Below, in pieces: positions 1 to 12,234 of a DNA stretch of 64,000 nucleotides. A model generated the notes under the pieces. The model did not search any database and was not told where the DNA came from. It was given only the letters and a program-made list of their open reading frames with translations. The stretch spans positions 124,001 to 188,000 of the forward strand of contig JALMQS010000154.1 of NCBI GenBank assembly GCA_024734495.1. Reading direction: 5' to 3'. Within the stretch, counting starts at the first letter, position 1, and every line of letters starts with the position of its first letter. A program made the translations under genes and the position numbers. Origin of the DNA: Forficula auricularia (taxonomy: Eukaryota > Arthropoda > Insecta > Dermaptera > Forficulidae).

Positions 1-3000
1 CTGACCGATTCCATTGTGCCGGGATCCAGGCTGCCGCGGAAAGGCCTCTAGGGACGGAAAATACTACCAGGTTACTATCTCGAATAATAAATTATGATAA
101 TAGAATAAACTATACAACAATAACAACAAAAAAACAAACAAATACCAGGGTGAATAAATAGAATATCACTTTCGCAGCCAAAAAATTAGGTCTAACAAAA
201 TAAAACTATATAACAACAAATAAATAACACTTGTATACTATTAAATTAATTTTAACAAGTGTATTCGACTCAAGAACTCGAACAATTTCTCAAAACCCTC
301 CTGGCCAGTCAACAGTCTTCCGATTGATACACCTTCTATCTTGGAATTTATCCAAAATATTCACTAGATCTCCGTCTATATTAACACAATCAAGAATATT
401 TTTTTACTATATATTTAAGGGAAAGTACTATTATTATTTTTATTTTTTTACGTATAATAATAATACACCTCTTTCGATAAAAATCATTCAAAATCACTTC
501 CAATGATCGTCTTAGATATCATATAATTACGTATTTAAAAAAAGGACCAAATCGTTTCCACCTGATCACTCAATCGCCAATTAATTTTTAATATATTATA
601 TATTAATATTTTTTTCACCTTTTCCTAATATCTCTTTCACAAGGTGCCAATCAAAAAGTGAAAAGTGAAAGATGAAGTAGAAGACGAAAAAAAAATTAAA
701 TTTCTAGCCTGGATATTATTATAGGAATTAATTGAAATTATATACAGATAAAGAGAGTGATTTATTATTATATATACAGAGATAACTCGTCAATATTTAA
801 CTCTTATTTAGAGCGACTTATTTTATATTAATAGTGTCCTTAGGAGGTTTATTGCGAGTTTTGAAAGAGGTCTTGCTTATTTTTTTTTTTTTAGTTTTAA
901 ATTATACTCCTTAAAGAATGGATTGGATGTTAGGCTGGAGTGGAGAGGATGATGAGTATACTTAGCACATGAGTGAGGCTGATGATTTCCGTACGTCAAT
1001 CTGGTGATTATTTTTATTATCACCTAAAAAATTCATTTGACCATCAGCTCTTTTTACAAATAACGTACTAGAGAGAGATAGTAAAAGGCTTCTGACTGTT
1101 TCACTATATAATTTAATCATCCATAAAGTGGGAATTTGTAAAGTGAAAAAAACCAAATTACCATAGAATGATCTATCAGGTGTAAAAAAAACAAAACAAA
1201 GAAAAAAAACGAAAATTATATTTTGAATTCTTCACTGTATTCATGCAAATATGATTAGAAAAATAAAAAAATAAACATATATATAAAACCTACGCGTTTT
1301 TAGATGTTTATCCGAAGAGATATTTAAAAATTCATATTTATTTCATATGATTATATCATTAGATAAAATTAAGCGACATTGAGATTATTATTTATAATAG
1401 AATCATTAAGCATTCATCACACTATGCAAGTTTTATGCATGTTTTCAGTAGTTCATTCTAGGGCCGGCTAAAATTTTCTTGCAAGTGGTGCAGCAAGTTC
1501 TGAAATCGTCTCCTTGGCTACAAGTCGATTTTCATGAAATTCATATAGTGTGATTTAGGCCTTTCGATATAGTTTTTCCATAGTTTATAAGAAAACTGTG
1601 CTGAGTCTTACTGGTATAAAGCATTTCATTACTTCTAGTTATCCCTTAAACGACAAAAAAACAACAACATATTCTATTGAAGAATCTCGAATTAAGGGTA
1701 ATTATCACTTTCACAGGTCGTTAAACCTAAGTCGCAGCAAGTAATTTAAGTTGTTTTCGGGCTGCTGTTTCCATAGAACTGAGAAATCATCCTTATTTTA
1801 GAAGTTTATTGAAATCACTCTGGATAATAAAAGAAACCATTACCTATATGAGAAATAGGTTTATGAGTAGTTATTCTCTAAGGACGAGTATTTGGTTGAC
1901 ACCCTCGCAAACTTGCATTGATTCAGAAGGGTAAAAAAGCCTTCATTTTCTATTTTTCAGTTTAAAATTGGAAAGTGATTATGCTGAACTTTAATCAACA
2001 TTGGTTTTCCAGGAAGAAAGAAGATATTCAACAAAGAATTTCCCCAAATAGGAAAAAATATAAATTTGGGAGATAGGAACAACATGTCTCTAGAAAAAAA
2101 AGCAAAATTCTTCTCCTCCAAATAATTTTTTTTGATATGTTATTGAATTTGGGTTTACCAAATCTAAATTATTGACGAAAACATTACCCCTCGTTTTAGA
2201 ACGCTACTTGGGTATGAGTGAAATTAAAAAAAAAATCAAATAATTTAGTGCCGATTGCATTTAGAGGATGTTTGGGTCTCTCTCTTTAGACTCAAGTTTT
2301 AGGATACACTCACAAAATAATACACAAAAAAGTGAGACAAACCTGAGTTAACTTTGAAATTTCTTTTATTCATATCCCGGAAGCGCCATCGATGGATCAA
2401 GCCAAGAACATGGCTTATTCCCTCTATCGACTTGGAAATAAAAGTTGAAAAACATGAATGAAAATATTTTAAAATGAGGATACATATTGTGTTCTTAAAT
2501 GATACTAGTTTTGGATCTTGGAGTTCAAGGAATGATAATAATATAGGAAGCTCAACATTTAGAAGTCATAGATTAAAGGAATTGATTTGTTGGATTTTTA
2601 TCTAAATAGTTAAATATAATGTATTATTATTTTCGTTGTCCAATACAACATCACAATACCATCTTCTTGTATTGTTTTGCCCACTGAAAAAGATTAATAA
2701 CATGGCAAGATTATTCTTTTGAAATGTTTTTAAATAAATCTTTTCTTATCTTCATTTATATGCGTAATAATACTCTATGATGATGATTATACTAATTTTT
2801 CATTGGATCACTTTGCAATTGTTTCTACATCTATTCTAAATGAGACATAATCAAATCAGAAGACATGCATTCGAAAGATAAATCTTTTAATTGAATAGTT
2901 GAAACGGTAGAGTGCGTTATTAATAAGAACTGATCTGAGTGACAGATGGACTGAGGAATGTGGTTCTGGCCACTCACACAAACACACAAGAACCATCTAC

Positions 3001-3030
3001 TACTTATACACAAAACCTCTACGCATTAAC
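1..3030. other. AT-rich DNA without a recognised gene
   Basis: Apart from a GC-richer first 55 bases (GCCGGGATCCAGGCTGCCGC), I see only AT-rich sequence, poly-A/T runs and short frames with low-complexity products. No repeat shared with the rest of the window was recognised. Confidence 0.5.
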
Positions 3031-3039
3031 ATATATCTA

Positions 3040-3330
3040 TATATATAGTTAGCTAGAAAGAAGATGCAACGTGAACCTGAGCAGAAAAAGTTCATTCATG
3101 AAGAGAGGGAGGGAAGAGGAAGAGCGAAGCCATCTTGGCCATTCATTCGGCTCTTCTTCTTCGACTTCTTCATTGAAAAACGTCCGTTGGATTCTTCCAT
3201 GTTTATCAAAGAGTGCCAGTCAGTTCGTCAGATCAAGAGACAGAGGGAATGAGACAGAGATCAAAACACAACTCTCTCTTTCTTCTATACTCATGAAATT
3301 AGCCTTTTTTTTACTGAATTAAAGTTTCCT
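3040..3330. other. Purine-rich complex block, function unknown
   Basis: AGAGAGGGAGGGAAGAGGAA and neighbouring GCCATCTTGGCCATTCATTC and CAGTCAGTTCGTCAGATCAA are richer in GC than the surroundings. Overlapping plus-strand frames of 62 and 83 codons have no recognisable domains and are probably chance. GCCATCTTGGC includes a YY1/Pho-like GCCAT core. Confidence 0.2.
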
Positions 3331-3463
3331 GGTTTAGTTCTTTATAATACTCACTAGTGCATTACTGCACAGGCAAAAGAGATTATCGCTTGAATCTTTT
3401 ATACCTTAGGGGTCTCAGAAAAACTAAAATAAATCTGTGAATTTGTATATTTAATTAATAATA

Positions 3464-3735
3464 CCTGGAGACACCGAGCGATGCTCGGTAACTTCTTCCA
3501 TCAGTTAAAACCTTTATTTTAATATTTTTTTAATTTAAAATTCTGATAAAAAGGTCGATTTTTATTTGAGAGCCGTTTTCAAATTAAAAAAAATACAAAT
3601 ATATATAGTATTCGCCCACTGTACCCCCACCCCGCTTGACCCCACTCCCGAAACCTTGCCCTACCCCCGGATCCCCCACCACTACACCCCACCTCATGCA
3701 CCTGTTTTGATTCAACCATATGATTCATTTTTATT
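3464..3735 (-). mobile_element. Helitron-like element end with ACCGAGC hairpin
   Basis: A perfect 7-bp hairpin (ACCGAGC-GAT-GCTCGGT, 3473-3489) lies about 10 nt inside an apparent terminus, followed by AACTT, a TTCTGATAAAAAGGTCG segment and a C-rich tract (3615-3712). The same ordered sequence recurs at 53861-53990. The C-rich interior resembles the inside of the Helitron at 50948-52242. The terminus lacks a clear CTAG, so the assignment is by layout and repetition. Confidence 0.5.
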
Positions 3736-3906
3736 CATCCAATTGTTAATAAATAAAACCTATCAAAATGTGTTGTTTTTTCAGAAAATTGAGACCTGCT
3801 TATCCGAAATATATTTTTAAATAAATTCTTGATTATTTTTTATTCTATTAAATAAATAAAGTTCTTTATAAAAACAATTATAAAACGTTTATTAATATTT
3901 CTAATG

Positions 3907-4260
3907 TTTATGGAGAACAAAATATGTTAAAATCCACAATCACAATACTTCTTCAAGGCCTTTTAGAACAATGAATTAAGGCAACCCATTGTCTGCCTGG
4001 GCACAAAAGGAAAAGGGAAACCTTTTTTAAAACCCTAAGAATGGGATTTGTCTAACTGAGAATAATTAATTTGATTACGAAAACACCCATTAAAAACAAT
4101 TTTGTCGAAGATAAGACCGTGACAGATCGAATTGTCACCCCAAAAACCCCCTAACCCATGAATTTCATCAAAATCGGTAGAGTCGTTTTCAAAATATAAC
4201 AAGATACAAATATATAAACAAACAAATATATATACAAACAAATATAAATATATATGTACA
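3907..4260 (+). repeat. Dispersed repeat related to 11143-11290
   Basis: AACAATGAATTAAG, ATTGTCTGCCTGGG and AAACCTTTTTTAAAACCC occur in the same order at 11200-11270. The right part, with AAAATCGGTAGAGTCGTTTTC and a run of ATATA, ends like the Helitron-type repeats at 11.4-12.1 kb. No coding sequence. Confidence 0.55.
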
Positions 4261-4689
4261 AATAAATATTCAATTTTTGCTCGTTTAATAAGAGTAGATT
4301 GATAATAATTACAAGAGTTTCAGAGTAAAAGAAATCATCTACCTATATATTGGGCATTCCACGCCAAATCGACCGAAAACATATTTTTGGATTTTCGATT
4401 CAAATGAAATTTGATTTTTATCTCAAAAAAAAAAAATAAAAGTGGCCAAGTTCGAGTATACCCAAAATACTTGAGGTGACAAATTTGTTCTTCTTGATAC
4501 GAGTAAGTAGAAAAGTAGAATTATTTCATAAATTTTATGTTCAATGTTTTGTAAATCCCGTAGATACGAGATAAAAAAGTCGTCTTACACCGCCATTTCA
4601 AAGTCAATTAAATTCTAAAAAATTCAGCTTAATTCTATTTAATTAAATCTTTACAAGGATACTTTACACTTCATGATAAAAAATATTTT

Positions 4690-5095
4690 TTAACCGACTT
4701 CAAAAAAGGAGGAGATTCTCAATTCGACTGATTTTTTTTTTGTCTATGTTACCTGATTTCTTCGCCAATTGTGAACCGATTTTGATGATTATTTTTTCAT
4801 TGGGTTCAGTCTAGTTTCCGATTTTCATTGGTATTGGACTTTTTTGTTATGTTTGCTCACGTATAACTTCTTTGTTTATGAACCGATTTTAATGATACTT
4901 TCTGCGTTTGGATAGATAGATAGATAGCTCCAAGGTAGTTAAGATACCTAACTATTTATTTATTTTATGTATGTTCAGCGAGAACTTTTTGCCTCGTAGA
5001 CTGATTTTGATGAATCTTTTTTTATTGGAAAGGGGTACCTTAGGGGAGGTCCGATATTAATTTGGTCAAGCTCTGATGATATGATCAATGATGAA
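4690..5095 (-). mobile_element. Half copy of the ACCGACTTC terminal-inverted-repeat family
   Basis: It begins with TTAACCGACTTCAAAAAAGG and runs through AATTCGACTG, GTGAACCGATTTTGATGA, CATTGGGTTCAG and TATGAACCGATTTTAATGA. These elements appear reverse-complemented in the copies at 24.5, 29.3 and 60.6 kb. The opposite terminus is missing. It also contains a short (GATA)n tract at 4912-4927. Confidence 0.6.
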
Positions 5096-5744
5096 ATAAC
5101 ATAAATCTCCAATTCTTATGAGCAAATAATCGAAATTATAATAAATAAAATCTTTTATAAAAAAAAACAATCATAAAACGTTCATTTAAAACCCGCAAAC
5201 GTTTCGAGAGAAATTCTATATTTATGAATTGAATTTTATTATCATTTTCTGATTCATTCACCCGACACCTTTTCTTACGAGATGCATACAAAATATTATA
5301 TTAAGTCACTATTAATAACATTACTAAAAAGAGAAAAATAAAAATAATTTTTTGTAATTCTTTCTAGGTCCACTGCGAGACCTCCCCTAGTGTTTTCGTA
5401 TTTTTTCTTGATTAAGCCGTGTATAATCAATTTCTCTGAGCGTATCTTTAAAAGAAGTCATCGACCCATTTTGTTGGTGATGTTCAAAAGGGTTTCCATT
5501 GGAGTAGTTTTTAGCCGAATGTCTTCATTCTACCAAGCACAATTTGCTGCTTCATGTCATTTTAACAAAATAATTTATATATAGGTAATCGCTGAGATCA
5601 GATTTTTATGCAATTACATTTTTAATTTGTCTGCTTTTTTAATCAGTGACTTAATATATTTCGTAATGAGTGCACTTAGAAGCAATTAAACTCATTTTTA
5701 TTTTGCATATTTTCGCAAATTCGTGGATAAATGCATGCGTATAT

Positions 5745-6236
5745 TTTGAAAGTTTATAATAGGAAATAAGGACAAGTTTTTATGTGTGACTTTTTTATTT
5801 ATCAGCCAACGTTTCGTCGACTTTGCCGACTTCTTCAGGGCTTCAAAAAGTCATGTCACATATTCGTCTAAATTAATAATTACATTAGACAAAACAGAAA
5901 TGCATAGAAGGAGGCAACACTGTTTTTTAAAACAATAGAATAGAATCCTTTTTTTTATTGATTTTTACATTTAGAAATTTCAAATTTAAATAAAACGAAG
6001 TGTCTAATGTAATTATTAATATAAAGAATAGAAGGAAAAATTGTTTATGTGAATGTGGGAAATATTTTTTGAAATTTGTGTTTCTGATGGTCTTCAATAG
6101 TAACGAAGATAACAAGAAAATTTAGACGAATGTGTGGCATGACTATTTGAAGTCCTGAAGAAGTCGGCAAAAATGACGAAACGTAGGCTGATAAATAAAA
6201 AAATTGTACTTATTTTCCTATTATAAACTTTCAAAT
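5745..6236. mobile_element. Fold-back element (AAACGTT family)
   Basis: Inverted arms carry TTGAAAGTTTATAATAGGAA, ATTTATCAGCC(A/T)ACGTTTCG and GACTTCTTCAGG...TTCAAA, then CATTCGTCTAAATT. The loop is AT-rich. Minus-strand frames over this region are products of the inverted repeat, not genes. Confidence 0.75.
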
Positions 6237-6239
6237 TAA

Positions 6240-7160
6240 TACAAATTATGGATGAAAATGATAATAATGCATGCATATATTTGAATATTATAAAGAAAAC
6301 TTCTTTTTTTTTTTAATTACGAGAAATTATTTTAATTTTTTTTTTGCCTAGAGAATTTTTTTAAAAACTCGATTTTTGTTCCTTATTGTTTTCAAAAACT
6401 GAGAAAAGTTTTTAATTCTCATATTTGTCTTCTTTGTGTAAAAATATTTTTCATCCAAGAAAAGTGTTAAAAAGATTTATTTTTTTATCTATAATTAATA
6501 ATTATACTGGTCTTATAAACACAACAAATTTTGTTTTACCTTTTTTTTCTTATCTTAACAACTCATTATTTGTATTATTATAATTTTGAAAAATAGTTTA
6601 TTTATTTATTTTTATTATTTTGCTATTAAGGGTTTTTTAGTAATACATTAACATTACATAAAAAAATAATTTATAATTTATTACATATTTTAACATTTTT
6701 TTTCCTTCATATTTTTAGAGTTTTTTACTGGATATTTTAGGATTTTTTAATGGTTAAAAATCGGGTCCCTGATATATTAGTTATATATCCCAAAATTTGC
6801 CTTTGGTTGGTATCAATATGATTGTTCTTGTTTATAAATCATGATGATCATTTCCTTAAAATCTGTTTTTTAACATTTTTTCCAAGATTTTTATTTTATT
6901 TTTTCAAAGTCCTTAATATTTTTTTTTTATTCGTTCTAGCATCTATTTGATGTTATTAATATGACTCTTCCCATAATTCTTTATATACTCTCAGTTGATG
7001 AATAGGGTGCTTGGTTAGATTTATAATCAGTACCATATGTGAAAATGTCTACATTTATAATCGGATAATTCGAAAAGTAATCAAGATGTAAAAACATGTT
7101 TCTTTTTTCTTATTCATAAATTATATGAAATATTCATTTTGTCAAATAGTTTTACAAAAA
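6240..7160. other. Very AT-rich spacer, nothing recognised
   Basis: Long T-rich runs dominate, without repeats matching other parts of the window and without coding signals. Confidence 0.5.
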
Positions 7161-7213
7161 TTTAATTCGAAAGATTTCAATTTGACGCTGGTAATAGATT
7201 CAAATTTTCTTAG

Positions 7214-8010
7214 AAAATTATAAGATGGTGTCATCTATTAAATCCGATGGAATGGATTATTTTTAATTATATGTCAGAAGAGTTGTTATTCAACCCCTCG
7301 GGAATCGAACCCGAGTGCCAGCAACAGCAATCCGGGCCATCTGGCTCACCTGCGAGGTGCGAACATCTCTGATATATGTAAAGGCGTTAAATATTTTACT
7401 CAAAGATTGTTATCCTAATTTGTAAAATTTCGCGATCTAGGGATTCTAAATTTAAACATATAGCCATGCCATATAGCATATAATCTAAATAAAGGTCGTT
7501 GAGTGTTTCGAATTTTGAAGAGAATCTTATGATTTTCTAAGAAAATTTGAATCTATTACCATCGGCAAATTGAAATCGTTCATATTCGATCAGAAAAAGT
7601 CAGCCAGATGGCCCGGATTGCTGTTACTGGCACTCGGGTTCGATTCCCGAGGTGGTGAATAACAACCCTTCTGACATATAATTAAAAATAATTGCCCTTC
7701 GAATTTTGAATCTTTTCAAAATTTGAAACACTCAACGACCTTTATTTGAATTATATGGCATGGCTATATGTTTAAATTTAGAATCACTAGATCGCGAAAT
7801 TTTACAAATTAAGATAACAATCTTTGAGTAAAATATTTAACGCGTTTACATATGCCAGAGAGGTTCGCACCTCGCAGCTGAGCCAGATGGCCCGGATTGC
7901 TGTTACTGACACTCGGGTTCGATTCCCGAGGTGGTAAATAACAACCCTTCTGACATATAATTAAAAATAATCCATTCCATCGGATTTAATAGATGACATC
8001 TTATGATTTT
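7214..8010. mobile_element. Large palindromic element carrying tRNA-like T-arms
   Basis: Arms of about 280 bp run inward from AAAATTATAAGATGGTGTCA (left) and GATGACATCTTATGATTTT (right). Each arm contains CTCGGGTTCGATTCCCGAG, a perfect 6-bp stem with the 7-nt TTCGATT loop of a tRNA T-arm and an exact RNA polymerase III B box. A third copy (7605-7665) sits in the centre next to a partial inverted duplicate of the left flank (7527-7590). GCCAGATGGCCCGGATTGC upstream of each T-arm may be a decayed A-box/D-arm. No ORF. Confidence 0.72.
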
Positions 8011-8439
8011 CTAAAAGTAAATATTGTGCATGTCACTAGAAAAATTATAATTAATTTTTCATCATCAGAAAGGTTCCAAATATTATAGTCAAAAAGTTCT
8101 CAGAGATTTGCATGCTCCTAAAAAGACAACATTTACAATTATAAAATTTTTTTTTACAAATTACAATTATTATTAATTTACGTATCTAGAATACAAATCA
8201 GAACCAAGAATAATTTAAATTATTGATTCCAATTTGTCTTAAAGCAAAGAATCTTCTACTTCTGGCGATAAAAAAAAGCCAATCTTAAAAAATTAAATCT
8301 ATATAATGAATAATTCAATTTTTTTTTTCGGCAAAGTGCTTTTGAATGAAAAGATTTAATACAAATAAAGGTAAAAAATGGACATTAAGGCTTGCATGCT
8401 AATATTTCCAAACATAATATTTTTTTTTTTACCGCGTTC

Positions 8440-8690
8440 CTCCGTTAAAATGCTAATGGCAGGTTTGAATGAAGCCAGCGGGCGTTATGAATGAATGAAT
8501 GAATGGCCGGAGAGACGGGCGGACAGACAGAGAAAGAGAGGATGTTGTTTTCTGTCCTTTTGGCATTGCCCTGGACCTTCCTGCTTGCTCTTCACTCATA
8601 ATTACTTGATAAATATTGAACCAGGAGCGAAAAGCCAACGAACCACACAAACAGACAAACAATACTCGCTATTTATCTCTATTTCAAATT
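8440..8690. promoter_or_regulatory. Candidate repeat-free complex block
   Basis: GCGTTCCTCCGTTAAAATGC, (GAAT)n at about 8487-8503, GGAGAGACGGGCGGACAGAC and CATTGCCCTGGACCTTCCTG stand out from AT-rich flanks. Opposing frames of 65-69 codons have no recognisable product. Regulatory role is only a possibility. Confidence 0.18.
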
Positions 8691-9164
8691 GAATTTCTTT
8701 ATATCATATGATTAGGATTTAGTAAATACTATTAGGCAAAACGAGCTTCCATTCAAAAAGAAAAATATATTTACCTTTTAAATTTCAACTCTCTTCATGA
8801 ATTTATGTGCAAAGATACGCATTTTACTTTACCAAATGACGAAGTATGGAAAAAGTTTGCCTAAGCCTAAGGCCAAACCGTAAATAAAAAAATATTTAAA
8901 TCCAAAATCCTGAATAAAAAAACTAAAAAAATTGCCATTTTAATCAGAAAGTAGTTATTGAATTATTTTGAATAGATAATGTAAAATTTTTAAATAATAT
9001 TAATTTCTTATAGCGTTATTTAATTATTCTCAACTTTAAAAACTAAAGATAGTAATTTTATACACATTTTGATTTTCAATATTTAATATATTCAAGAAAA
9101 TAATGGAGCTATACTATATATATTTGTCTAGATTAATTTGTAACAACGCTGAGAGAATTTTCTT

Positions 9165-9245
9165 TAAAAAATTACGCTCTTGCCTAGAATCGAACCGACG
9201 AACTCTTGAACTATGGGCATCAGCTCTAGCGATTACACCAATGTA
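9165..9245 (-). repeat. tRNA-like sequence (SINE head or tRNA relic)
   Basis: On the minus strand a B-box-like GGTTCGATTCT (9186-9196) lies about 40 nt downstream of a TGGTGTAATCGCTAGAG segment resembling an A box. The T-stem and acceptor pairing are poor, so a functional tRNA is unlikely. It could be a tRNA-derived SINE head. Confidence 0.3.
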
Positions 9246-9589
9246 ACATTAATATTTGTATCTTGATTTCTGTTACTAAAACTATGTATTTTTGATTTGG
9301 ACTTAGTGTCGAGATAATATTGTATTCAATTGAACTCGAATGAAAATGAAAAACACCAATAGATTTTAAATTAAGAAACATTAAATATATATTAATTAAC
9401 GAGGCAAATTCGAAATATAATTGTCAGCGCGTATTTTAAACTGATGGCTCCAATCGATTTTCATTAACCAGTCAAATTTGAAATATAATTCTAATTCGGA
9501 CTCGAATTTTGAAATGAAAGACTCCAATTCATTTTAAATTAAGAAACATTAAATATATTGATCATTATTCCTCTCCCCCCCCTCGCCAT

Positions 9590-9765
9590 TCAAAAGTTAA
9601 AGAGGCGAAACTTTTAAGAGACGATGTATTTTCGGTAGTTTACCGGTATACATTTGGAGTGTGGTTTTTTAAGAGAAATAAAATTTTTGGACCGAGACGC
9701 TGCCCGCCAGGGTACCATCCCGAGAGGGCCGACGGATGGCACGCCCTCGAAGCTCGTTATTAATA
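9590..9765 (+). mobile_element. Helitron-type GC-rich end module, inverted relative to 9861-9945
   Basis: The reverse complement of 9691-9765 contains GGCGTGCC, GGCCCTC and CTGGCGGGCAGCGTCTCG, the same ordered motifs as the Helitron end at 9861-9945 but in opposite orientation. Upstream AT-rich sequence (TTTTTAAGAG...ATAAAATTTT) recurs on both sides (about 9668 and 9790), so the region is a rearranged or inserted second Helitron fragment. No complete second end was found. Confidence 0.45.
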
Positions 9766-9860
9766 ATAGCCAGTATTTATGGAGTTTGATTTTTTAAGAG
9801 GGATAAAATTTTATTAACTCTAATATTTTTTAGATGATATAAAGTTATATATATATCAAG

Positions 9861-9945
9861 CTAGAATGCGCGTGCCTCCGGCACGCCATCTGCACCTTGG
9901 CCCTCCGGGCGGGTGGCCCTGGCGGGCAGCGTCTCGAGACGGCCA
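9861..9945 (-). mobile_element. Helitron 3' terminus (hairpin plus CTAG)
   Basis: Read on the minus strand, a GC-rich block ends in a 7-bp stem hairpin (GCGTGCC-GGA-GGCACGC, 9870-9886), then a short spacer and CTAG at 9861-9864. This is the Helitron 3'-end layout (hairpin followed by CTRR). The block contains the motif CTGGCGGGCAGCGTCTCG, shared with the ends at 31.7 and 32.2-32.6 kb. It lies about 300 bp downstream of the Pif1-like fragment in the same orientation. Confidence 0.65.
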
Positions 9946-10242
9946 AAAGTTTGTTTGCAATATAATTTTGTTCAACTGTATTTTAATTAAATATACTCGT
10001 ATTTTATTAATTAAAAATCAGCTTCAAGAAATAATCTAACTCATTGCGAAAGCAAAATAAAATATTCTGAGTGTGTCAAGCTTACGCACGACGGAAGTGA
10101 AACTTCTAGTATTCCTCTCTCTTTTCATTTCATTCTCTTTTTTCTCTCTTACGTTAGTTTGAAGATTATAGGTTAAATAATTCAACGACGAAGCATAGAT
10201 TTACTCTTTCTAATATTTTCTTATACATGAATGAATTTTGAT

Positions 10243-10970
10243 TTATGTACAGTTCCAAAAATTCTTTTTAATGTTACATACAGCATTTTCATTTGTTTGA
10301 ATGTTCAATAATAATTTTAGTGTTGAATGTGCTGTTTTTCCTCCGTCTAATAAAGTGGCAGCAATTCCAGATGATGTCATTTGTGCCAATATGAGCGAAA
10401 TTAAAAATGTTTCCCTGTTCCACCTGGTGCATCCAAAAAAGAAACCATCTTCTTGAGCAGCGACTGCATGCATAATTTTATCATAAAGTAATTTTTGTTC
10501 TGGTAACAATTTTGGTTCATTTGCTTGAACATATGCATTTAAACCATCAACATTGTACGATTGTTCACGTTGCATATCGCGATTAAATAAATCACTTACT
10601 GGCCGATTAGCTGATGGCATCCCTAATTTAATTAGTGGTTGATTCGAAATGATCATGCATAAATCTTCCAACTTAATCAAAGATTCATTATATATTTCTG
10701 GCGAGAAATTTATATCTGGATCTCCTCGAATTCTACGTAGAGCATGTAATACATCTTCACTCATTGAAGCCTTATATTTTCCCCATAATTTAGGCGGGTT
10801 AGTTGGAAAACACGTTGTCAATAAAATGGCAAACAAACATCGTATTTGATGTGGCGATGAACCGAGAGCAGCATCGGCAAGAGTTGTATCCCAATGCAAT
10901 CTTCTTCTAACAATCGTAATGCTAGGCATGCACCATGATTCGTTGTATGTAATGCACTGAGATACTGGGA
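10243..10970 (-). pseudogene. Decayed Helitron Rep/helicase: Pif1-like helicase domain fragment
   Basis: An open frame of 228 codons (10243-10929) resembles the pre-helicase and N-terminal Pif1 helicase region of Helitron transposases. Landmarks are HWDTTLADAALGSSPHQIR (about 12-30), EIYNESLIKLEDLC (78-91), LPEQKLLYDKIMH (142-154), SSGIAATLL (186-194) and GGKTAHS (196-202). The Walker A loop, normally GGTGKT, is wrecked (GCTRWNRETF, 166-175). Roughly a dozen residues seem missing before SSGIAATLL, and the frame ends shortly after CNIKK where the family continues. The first ten residues look out of frame: a neighbouring frame reads LRLLEED, the expected family sequence, and TYNESW lies further upstream. 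Several frameshifts and the lost P-loop make it non-functional. On the minus strand it lies just upstream of the Helitron 3' hairpin at 9861-9886, so both probably belong to one dead autonomous element. Confidence 0.82.
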
Positions 10971-11142
10971 AATGTATTTATAATAAGAAACATTGATTAA
11001 GATTTGGAATGTTTCTTTCCGACAGGCTCAGGTTAGCCAACTAATAACAATAAAATAATCACATTTAAAAATATGAATTTTTCTTTTTACTTAAGAGAGA
11101 ATGGTGTATTTCTGTGAAACAGTTTAATTATAAAGTTTAGGG

Positions 11143-12145
11143 AAAACAAAATATATCTATAATATAATCATAATACTTCTTCAAGGCCTTTGAGAACAAT
11201 GAATTAACCCACACCCATTGTCTGCCTGGGTACAAAAGAAAAGATAAACCTTTTTTAAAACCCCAATTGGCATTCTACCTGAGAATAATTAATTTAATTA
11301 TGTAAAATCGTGTGAAATCAAATCAAACCGATTTGGCCCAAAATTTAGATAAACCATTTGGAGCACTAAACAAACATATGGTGTGATTATGGTTTCGATA
11401 CGTTCAGTGGTTTAGGCATGGGTCGATCACGCACATACATACTAAGGATTATATAATATATATATAAAATTAAATTAACAAATTATGTCTGTATTCAAAA
11501 TAGATTTTATTATCTTAAAAAAAAAAAGTTTCTGAAATTTTGACCTGACTACCTGACCTTTCAGGGCAGGGATAATGTATTGTTTGCTTGGCCCTTTTAG
11601 AGGCTCTATTTCTATAGATCTTATCTGTCAATCAATTAAATATAAAAATAAAAAATAAAATCAAACCGATTTGGCTCAAAATTTAGGTAAACCATCCCCA
11701 GCACTAAGCAAACATATGGTGTGAATATGGTTTCGATACGTTCAGTGGTTTAGGCGTGGGTCGATCGCGTTCATACACCCAAAGGATTTTATATATATAG
11801 ATAGATAAATAAAAAAAAAGTTTCTGAAATTTTGACCTGACTACCTGTATTCCCCTTTCTTTTGTTAAGAGGGGTTTCATTGTTTAAGACCTGACCTTTC
11901 AGGGCAGGGATAATGTATTGTTTGCTTGGCCATTTTAGAAGCTCTATTTCTATAGATATTATCTGTCAATCAATTAAATAAAAAAATAAAAAATAAAATC
12001 AAACCGATTTGGCTCAAAATTTAGATAAACCATCGCGAGCATTAAGCAAATATATGGTGTGAATATGGTTTCGATACGTTCAGTGGTTTAGGCGTGGGTC
12101 GATCGCGTACATACACACAAAGGATTTTATATATATAGATATAAT
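11143..12145. mobile_element. Helitron-type repeat block, partly in tandem (about 292-bp period)
   Basis: The segment AAATCAAACCGATTTGG...CGTTCAGTGGTTTAGGC...TATATATATAGAT occurs three times, ending near 11460, 11805 and 12142. The second and third repeats include GTTTCTGAAATTTTGACCTG at 11528 and 11820 (292-bp period), with an extra insert of about 45 bp in the third. Each repeat ends in ATTTTATATATATAGAT, the reverse complement of the TCTATATATATAAAA start of the Helitrons at 26.6 and 32.2 kb. The first unit is partial. Confidence 0.6.
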
Positions 12146-12234
12146 ATATGTTTTTAATTTTCGAATGAATTGAAATTACTTATATAACAACGCAATATTT
12201 GAAAATAAACTATTTATTAAAATAGACTTTGTAT

